From: Muraenolepis orangiensis
Taxonomy: Eukaryota > Chordata > Actinopteri > Gadiformes > Muraenolepididae
Reading direction: 5' to 3'
Assembly: GCA_027704905.1 (NCBI GenBank)
Contig: CM051020.1
Coordinates: 21,099,444 to 21,163,443, forward strand
Length of the DNA: 64,000 nt
The notes below the pieces were generated by a model, which saw only the letters and a program-made list of their open reading frames with translations, was not told where the DNA came from and made no database searches. Below are positions 55,890 through 64,000 of the stretch, one piece after another. The stretch's first letter is position 1; each line of letters begins with the position of its first letter. The translations under genes and the position numbers were made by a program.

Positions 55890-57727
55890 GCACTTGATCT
55901 CTGGTGATGTACATTGGAGATATTGTAGATTTTGTATGTTTTTAATATTTATTTAGCTTTGAGCTATGAATTTAAAATGCGAAGAAGTGATTTGAATTTC
56001 CCAGCCTTTTATTCTATATATATATATATATATAGAGAGAGAATATATAGAATAATAAAAACAATGTTATGTTATATATTTATATATATATATACATTAT
56101 ACTTTATTATTATTATTTTAATTGATTCTATTAATTTGTGGTGTAGGGTTATATAGGAACGGGCGAGTTGAGGGGAGGCCGTTTGCATGTGTATGTTGAA
56201 GTCCTGCTAAACACGCCTACAGTATTGACCCTAATGGAGCTTCATGCTCTGAGAGGCTTAGAGGCTGCACAGGTGACACCAGAGGCTTTTGAGGAGGCAC
56301 TTTAGCCCTCATCGGTTAGCATCCACCAATGGATGGAAGGAACGCCATACAGCCATATTTGTAGTTCTACACAATGATAGAGAGAGGAAAACCAATTTTA
56401 CTGTAGGAGAGTTGAATATTATTATTAATAGAGTTTGGTTACTCCTGCTAGTCAATTGTTCTTTGGCCTGTCCACAACACCTTGTGAAATTGTGTTTTTT
56501 TATTTATTTATAGATCCATGTGTAGTCCGTGAATAAGAGATGAGATAATAAATTCAGATTCTCTGAAACCGTCAACTGATATCACTTGTGGCAAATGCTC
56601 CTGGATATACCAACCATAGATAAAAAGCACTCAGTAGCAACCCTGGCATTTGCTGCACTGCCAAAATCAATAAAGAGCTTTTTTCAATGTCTCTCTTTCA
56701 AACAGTTACTTCCCTTATTATGGACACACTGACTTGATTAAAAAGATGTCCCCATCAAAACGTTTTGCAGACCATGTATTACTCTCAGTGTCCAGCCATG
56801 CTTACACTTATCTTTAATGGGTTACGCTGCACCTCTCATCCATCCTTTCTGCAAAGAGGCAAAAAAAAGGCTAACCAGTCACTGTACTCCGGGACCTATT
56901 TCAAGTAGCAGATTAGGTTAAAGCTCAATGAGGATGGAGTGGGGAGTAAGCATTCCATTGTACTTGTTGCAAATGGCCAATAAAAACACATATTGTATCT
57001 TGTATTGTATCTTATATTAAATCTTGAGGAACTCAATCTCGGATAGATGGAACCTGAAAAATGTGTGTGTGTGTGACACACTTCAAACGCCATCATCAAC
57101 CGCACCCTGAACCTGTAATGGATGAATGGAAGGCAGGTGTGTTGGTGAAGGGGAGCAGGTGTGTAGAGGGAGAGGGCCAGACACGCCGACGCCAGCAAGA
57201 CACCGGTGGGCGTGGCCTGGCTGTGACAAGATGAAGAAGGGGCTTTGACTCTGCAGGCTATGAGTGCTCAGTTGGGCTCAAGCTAACAGCTCTAAAGGTT
57301 TGAGTGATGGGATGCTTCAGGTCTCGGTTGAGAGGAAGAACGTCAAAGGACACAGGCGCCACTGTACTGTCACCACATTGTGGCGTACAGTGCAAGAGCG
57401 CCCCCAAAGCCTGGCCTGCAGAGCCATGTATATTCTGTATATCAATACTGACACAGCACAATCCCTTGGATTTGTCTCGGTTTAAAAGCTTTAAAAAGGT
57501 CGCTTTTGTAAATAATAAGCAGCTACAAAGAGTCTGTTGTTCCGACATATGACCAACCTGAACGCACTTCTTCAATCTTTAAGACACATAAATCTTGTTT
57601 ACCCCTAGATTGAAAATTATATAGCAGGTTATTTGCAGACATTTTGAAAGATAGCTCACACAGTGGCTCCACACTACAGTTAAAAAAACATATGAACATA
57701 TGATAGCTGCTAAATAGGATGCTTTTA
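55886..57727. other. Intergenic, no gene recognised
   Basis: Short TA runs at 56014-56034 and 56080-56094. No supported protein. Confidence 0.5.
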
Positions 57728-57782
57728 TCACCACACACACACACCACACACACACACACACACACACCCACACACACACACC
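57728..57782. repeat. (CA)n microsatellite, interrupted
   Basis: CA units with CCA interruptions. Confidence 0.97.
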
Positions 57783-58093
57783 ACAGAGTGGTTGCCATTC
57801 TCTTCTGACTCCACATCAATGAAACATCTTCTGCTGGTGCAGGAGATACTGATGTAGGAGGTGTGTCATCGATGAACAATTACAAAGAATGGTGGGTTGC
57901 TGGAAGGTCTTACTACTACGACGTACCTAGAATACCATCAAAGGTCAGAACCAGAATGCCTTTATTGTCACCGTAGAAGGACAACTAAATTGTCTAGCGA
58001 TCCTCAAGACACTCTTACAAACAAATCACAGATCGCATCACATATCTTTATGTACTGCAGTTTTTGTTTTACGTTACATCCACTAATACTGAG

Positions 58094-59206
58094 CCCCACT
58101 GAGTAACTCCCTACATTAGATGCTGTGTGTGGCCCCACTGAGTAACTCCCTACATTAGATGCTGTGTGGCCCCACTGAGTAACTCCCTACATTAGATGCT
58201 GTGTGTGGCCCCACTGAGTAACTCCCTACATTAGATGCTGTGTGTGGCCCCACTGAGTAACTCCCTACATTAGATGCTGTGTGGCCCCACTGAGTAACTC
58301 CCTACATTAGATGCTGTGTGGCCCCACTGAGTAACTCCCTACATTAGATGCTGTGTGTGGCCCCACTGAGTAAATCCCTACATTAGATGCTGTGTGTGGC
58401 CCCACTGAGTAACTCCCTACATTAGATGCTGTGTGGCCCCACTGAGTAACTCCCTACATTAGATGCTGTGTGTGGCCCCACTGAGTAACTCCCTACATTA
58501 GATGCTGTGTGTGGCCCCACTGAGTAACTCCCTACATTAGATGCTGTGTGGCCCCACTGAGTAACTCCCTACATTAGATGCTGTGTGTGGCCCCACTGAG
58601 TAACTCCCTACATTAGATGCTGTGTGTGGCCCCACTGAGTAACTCCCTACATTAGATGCTGTGTGTGGCCCCACTGAGTAACTCCCTACATTAGATGCTG
58701 TGTGGCCCCACTGAGTAACTCCCTACATTAGATGCTGTGTGGCCCCACTGAGTAACTCCCTACATTAGATGCTGTGTGTGGCCCCACTGAGTAACTCCCT
58801 ACATTAGATGCTGTGTGGCCCCACTGAGTAACTCCCTACATTAGATGCTGTGTGGCCCCACTGAGTAACTCCCTACATTAGATGCTGTGTGTGGCCCCAC
58901 TGAGTAACTCCCTACATTAGATGCTGTGTGGCCCCACTGAGTAACTCCCTACATTAGATGCTGTGTGTGGCCCCACTGAGTAACTCCCTACATTAGGTGC
59001 TGTGTGGCCCCACTGAGTCACTCCCTACATTAGATGCTGTGTGTGGCCCCACTGAGTAACTCCCTACATTAGATGCTGTGTGGCCCCACTGAGTAACTCC
59101 CTACATTAGATGCTGTGTGTGGCCCCACTGAGTAACTCCCTACATTAGATGCTGTGTGGCCCCACTGAGTAACTCCCTACATTAGATGCTGTGTGGCCCC
59201 ACTGAG
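58094..59206. repeat. 39/37-bp two-length minisatellite, 29 units
   Basis: Each unit is CCCCACTGAGTAACTCCC, TACATTAGATGCTG, then TGTGTGG (39 bp) or TGTGG (37 bp). Writing 39 as 1 and 37 as 0, the order is 10110 01101 10111 00100 10101 0100. The 15 long and 14 short units sum to 1,103 bp, exactly 58094-59196, with a 10-bp partial unit after. Point variants are rare (TAAATCCC in unit 8, GGTGCTG in unit 24, GTCACTCC in unit 25). Confidence 0.98.
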
Positions 59207-59318
59207 GAGGTGAGGATCAGGTCATACTCTGGGCAGCAGGCAGGGAGGAGTGATGGGTGGGGTAATGGAAGACAGCCCGCTGGCTTCACCCCATGTCCAT
59301 ATTAGGACATCCTATGCC

Positions 59319-59470
<152 letters not shown>

Positions 59471-61309
59471 ATGGATGGATTGGATTACTGTGCTGTGTGC
59501 CCTGTGTGTTGACTGTTTGTATTATTATTTGGATCAGTGAACCCATCTTGTGTACTGAACCCTGTCCGTCCCGCTGAATGCCCCGCCCTGGACTGTAACC
59601 ATTTCCGGTACCTTTTCCCCTGGTTTGTTTAGAACTCCTAACTCCCCATGGTTTGTTACGATATGAAGACATATTGTGTCATTTCATATGGAACTGTCTG
59701 CAGCAAAATTGCTCATTTTGTTTTATCCTGCAATAATTGAGATCTTATGTGATTATAGTAGCAAGGAGATGATCAATGTTATGTAGGTGCCAATGGCAAC
59801 ATAGCCTCCCTGTGTCGCAGAGGAGAAGGTTTCACTTCACAGCGAGGAGTTTCAACTTTCAAACAGCAGTCATGCTTTTTTTACTAGATTACTAGAAAAG
59901 TGGGTCAGGAACAATTACCAGCACTGCGGAATCAAACCTTTCGAATCAAAGTACAATCGCCCGGCGACTACAGTGTTCTTTTTCCCTTTGGTTGCTTAAA
60001 TCAATCCATCCATCAAAATGATAGAATGGTATCAGCCTTCAAACGGTCAAACGTCAGATCCTATCTACTCTCCATTGAAAACCTAACCATTGAATTTATG
60101 CAGAGGCAAGATGAACTAACATCAAGCATTCAAGGGTTGCATCAAGCTTAACCACATGTGGGCCCAGTGTCTCTCCTGATGTTCAGGCCCTGGATGATCA
60201 AGCTGCTGTATACCGGTACATCTTGGACACCCATACAAGAATGGCAAGCAATGGCCCATCCACAATATGTTCAATATTTGTTATACATCTCCCCAATTTG
60301 GAGCTTGCAGAATTAAAATAATTTAAAGGTATTTACAAAACCCTCCTTAATAAACATCCCACTAATATATCATCACTTTTGATATGATGTACTAACAGTC
60401 TTGGCACCCTCAAAACAGAATCATTATCCATGTCCTGCCAGTCAGAACAGACTCGGGGGAATGTGGTTCAATGTCTGTGCGCCCTACATGTATCTCAATG
60501 TATTTAATCATTTTTCATTATTTAGAATTGCTTTTACACACTTGATTGTTTTCATTTATTTTATATTTATATATATTATCTCTTATTAAAGGAACTATTA
60601 ATTGAAAATGTTCATCTCCATCAGCCTGTCACAGCTTTTGAGAGTTCGCAGATACAGCAAATATATGTTATCCAAATAACAAATAGCCACTCCTGTCTTA
60701 TACCAGGCTATTTAATTAGTGTGGTTTGGTCTGGGCTGGTGAGGCTGTACACCTGTGGGTCGTTGGTAATCAAGGAACACGGGTTTAACCAGCCACCACA
60801 CACACACACATAGGAGGAGCACAGTCATGTCAGCGCGTACCACCTGCTCTGCCATTCTCAACTCTCCACTAGGAGCCCAGCAAAGCCAACTAGGTGCATT
60901 GTGGCTGGTGTTCCCTGCTACAAAGATACACTTGTGATACCAGTGATGCAGCCGACCTTCTATATTTTATTCAGCATATTATTTGCTTTATTTGTCTGTA
61001 TGTAAACGGACAATGATGGTGTTGATGCAATAGTAAAACCAATCTATTCTATCTCGGCTGCATTGAGTCATGCTATCTTCAACATGTGACTATTTTAAAC
61101 TGTTGAGTAAGTACAATAAATGTATTTTAAAGTATTATATTGTTGTTGAGCACTAAAACAAGGTGTCCTGATTGCCATAGTCACTATAGCAACCATACAG
61201 AAAGACAGGAAGCCAGAATGGATGCAAACTGCATCTGATTTGCCAATTTATTTTCATGTGTTTTTCTCCCCAGGTAACTGAGCTGTCTAGTACCCTAGCA
61301 TGGTCGATC
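59471..61309. other. Intergenic, no gene recognised
   Basis: An 83-residue frame at 59900-60151 has no family signature. A short CA run lies at about 60796. Confidence 0.45.
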
Positions 61310-61470
61310 GTAGGCCCTAAGACCCTCCAGAGGTACGCCAGGTGAGTGTCCCAGTCGTTGCTGTGTACTACATTGTCCAGGTAAGCGACTACCAAAGCCT
61401 GGTGTCCATTATGTGTTGAATGGTGGCTGGGGATCTGTGGAGTCCAAAGAGAATTTCCAAATAGTTCTAT
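61310..61470 (-). pseudogene. Gypsy-type LTR retrotransposon reverse transcriptase relic
   Basis: On the minus strand one frame reads FGLHRSPATIQHIMDTRL (about 61458-61405), and after a frameshift the next reads VAYLDNVVHSNDWDTHLAYL (about 61389-61330). FGLxxxPATxQxxMD and AYLDDxxxHSxDWxxHL are consecutive motifs of Ty3/Gypsy reverse transcriptases. The catalytic YLDD is YLDN here, with the second aspartate lost. It is short, frameshifted and inactive. No LTRs or other domains were recognised nearby. Confidence 0.75.
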
Positions 61471-64000
61471 AGGAGGGAGGATGGACCAGATCTGGTCCTG
61501 CATTTTGGGCGTCATGATCATTGATGCTCCGATGAGGACTGGTTTCCCAGCACTACTTCACAATGTCCAGTAGTCCTCTGGGATGTCAGACTTGGATTGA
61601 AGCTTGTGATTCTTTCAGCCTGCCGTCTATTTGTTTTCTGCCATTTTTGTTGAATCAGCTGATGAATTTAAATGGCCGATACAGAGAGTCTGTGTGGGAT
61701 TAAATATGCCTTCGCAAAAAAGACTGCTTTGGTGTGCAACAGGCTTCATACGTGGGTCTCTTACCATGTGAAGTAGCGGCAGTACAAGTAGTTGGCTAAG
61801 CTTGCATGCCAACAATATACAAACACCCAAACCCTCTTTTTATGCTTCCTTTCTGTGCTAGAGTTTAAGCTCATCAATCTGTCAAAATGTTGCTCCATTA
61901 ACATACATAGTGTGGCTATGTATGTAAATGATTCTAATGCATAAAATGCATTGGAGTTGCTCTCCAGAGGTTTGCAATGGACAGAACTGTGACTCTTAGG
62001 GGCTAAAGGGAAGGCTGCGGCTTTATGAGCCCTTCCCGTCTAAAAATCTTGCCAATCCCTCGTAATTGTTATTTTAGACCTATACATTTCTATGCTACCT
62101 GTGTGAGTCACATATCTCAAGATGATCTGAGTGCAATCAAGTTAAGAAGGTTGGCCATGGTTGTGCACTCGGTAATGACATGAGAAGTGATTGAAAGTGA
62201 GTGTGCGGATGCATAACCTGCATCTCTGTGAATAAACATTCTGACTCAAATAGCAGCCACAATCACTCCTACTTTGCTATTATCATTAACCTTGGCAATA
62301 ACCCTCAACAAACACAGCCATCTGGAGATGTCTTGACAATACTACCCATATACGACAATCTTTTTACATCAGTCGTTGCATTGTTTTGAATCCACCATAA
62401 TGTTGAGTCCAACAGAAGCAAGACATTCTGCACAAGCAAGCCGTGTGTAGTGACAATGCATCTGATGAAGCCCATGGCTCCGAATTCCCTTAAAATTCCC
62501 TTTAAAGCATATGCATGTTTAGCATATGCCAGCTTTTGTGGGTCACAAACTAAGGTGTAATGTCACCTAACGACAGAAAATGAAAAATAGCAATAGTTCT
62601 GGCTGCATTCATTCTATGGGGCTAATGAGTCCCAGCTGCTAAATGCTTATTAATGGATTGGTCTATCATGATTAGTGTTTGGTTGCGACAATGCTTCTCC
62701 CTAACTTCACATTTATCATTGTGTGCAACAGAAGCACCCTTCTCATACAATCAATCAATCTGTCTCCCACATGAATTTTCTTTAATCATCAAGGGGCAGA
62801 AATGGTACATAGAGAAGAGTGTATTTCAGATTGTGTATGTATATTAGAGAAAGAGAGAGATATCGACCAGGGTCACATTGCTAGTAGTACTGGCTCCTCT
62901 GTAGTGTCCAGATTAAGTTAAAATCCTTCATTCTTGCAATCAGTCAGTTTCTTTGCAACCACCCGTTCTTTATGTCCATCCTTGGCTTGCAAAGTCGTTG
63001 TGTCTGGTGATGCCTTCACAAGATCTCAAGATCTCAAACCAGACTCTAAAATGTGTTGTTCCTTCCTGGCACAACATATTATCCATGGGAAATGGATTCC
63101 CTCCGGACCATCGAAGAGCGCTTGAAGACTCGGGTCCATGCCAAAATGAGCTTCCAATCCTGCACCATACACTTCTGTATCTTGTCTTCCTTATTGCTTC
63201 CTTATCGTTAGTTGTGTTGTGTGGTTCTGCTTTTCTATAATCCCTGATTCATATTGAACACACACCCGACACGACCAAACAATCAAGGCCATAGTTTCTT
63301 TCCTATAATTATTGTATAATGGTGTCAAGATCAAGTTGGCACACACAAATTCAATTAGTTGAAATCTTACACAAGTAGTCAGACAAGTTTCACAGATAAG
63401 TTCATATTTTACATTTATTGTATGTGGGAAAAAAGTCTCACTGAATTGAAAATTATTGCAATTATTTTTTAAATGGGCTGGAAATGCATAATGCAGTTAT
63501 ATCTGCTCCACCACTTGCTGTGCTGAATTCCAATGTTTTTTGTATTATGCTTTACCCAAAGTGACTCAAAACAGCATTTACTGAATCACAGACACCACTG
63601 ATTTAAGAAGCAAGGTGCTGTAGCTAAGATTCAGCCAGAAGCAGTCCAACATCTAAATGTGTCATACAGAGACAGGCACAGTCAACAGATATTCACAGAG
63701 CATTTCACTCACTAAATGCTGATGGATGGCTATGGCATTTCTAACAAATTACACTCAAATAATGTTTATTAAATTGTCCCTACAGCAGTACTGCTTAAAG
63801 ATCCATACAGGTGGTCTGTAGTCACAGGGGACTTGGCCTCACCTTTCATCAAGCAGGCACTACACTGCCCTGCTGTCCCCTGGATATATATATATTTAAT
63901 TTTCATTTTATTTTTGATCTAACCAGAGAAAAAAACAAACTTAAGTGTGGCTCTCAGGAAACAATTAGAAGATAGGAGAGTTAATGGCAGGTCCCTGTGT
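61471..64000. other. Intergenic, no gene recognised
   Basis: No repeat array longer than 30 bp and no supported protein. The segment directly after 61470 may include more of the degraded retroelement. Confidence 0.5.

Noticed and set aside
58094..59206. CRISPR-like array
   Set aside because: Units are head-to-tail without unique spacers, and the genome is eukaryotic. The same reasoning excludes 43120-44112 and 48885-49243.
59900..60151. 83-residue open frame starting MGQEQLPALRNQ
   Set aside because: No recognisable family, no promoter or splice context. Likely chance.

Overview
The window reads as vertebrate nuclear DNA, almost certainly from a teleost fish. It holds one intron-split gene with GT-AG junctions, tRNA-derived SINEs, an L2-clade LINE, hAT elements, and very many long CA/GT, TC/GA and minisatellite arrays. 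This density of simple repeats recalls gadiform (cod-like) genomes, but that is a weak inference. There are no bacterial operons, rRNA genes or CRISPR arrays.

Gene content. The supported protein-coding gene lies on the + strand from 422 to 19753. It has five coding exons (422-497, 1729-1889, 11336-11386, 11503-11836, 19656-19753). Their phases match and together they give 720 nt, or 239 residues plus a stop. The product has a signal peptide, one V-set immunoglobulin domain and a hydrophobic tail, and it best matches VSTM2A. Exon lengths, the GTKIS/TVKVQG junction and the DEGLYEC motif agree with the VSTM2 family as I remember it.

Layout. 1-421 is the 5' flank. 498-19655 is introns with a 33-bp minisatellite, a perfect 26-bp foldback, a SINE, a 20-bp minisatellite, a hAT-like end, a broken ZBED-type hAT transposase (15391-17040, minus) carrying its own 26-bp minisatellite, long TA and TATC tracts, an AGGTCA DR1 array and a self-complementary 19/21-bp minisatellite. 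19754-25190 is the probable 3' UTR and flank, with a 52-bp palindrome-rich array soon after the stop. 25300-28110 is a decayed L2-clade LINE. 28996-30045 is another LINE fragment on the minus strand, split by a 453-bp hAT element with an exact 8-bp target duplication. 30090-30590 is a self-complementary AGATCT-rich block. 30600-64000 is intergenic or belongs to an unseen gene: minisatellites (37.3, 39.3, 41.9, 42.1-42.8, 43.1-44.1, 45.1, 46.5, 48.9, 50.1, 53.7 and 58.1-59.2 kb), a LINE tail, a SINE, a 610-bp MITE-like element, and a Gypsy-type reverse transcriptase relic near 61.4 kb. One exon-like segment at 47883-47988 could belong to a second gene.

Most striking: two minisatellites appear to have grown inside transposon coding sequence (hAT transposase at 16.2-16.6 kb, LINE tail at 48.9-49.2 kb). 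One array uses two unit lengths (39 and 37 bp) in a readable order. Another has 63 decamers without a single indel. Several near-perfect foldback hairpins (60-79 nt) have no obvious transposon explanation.
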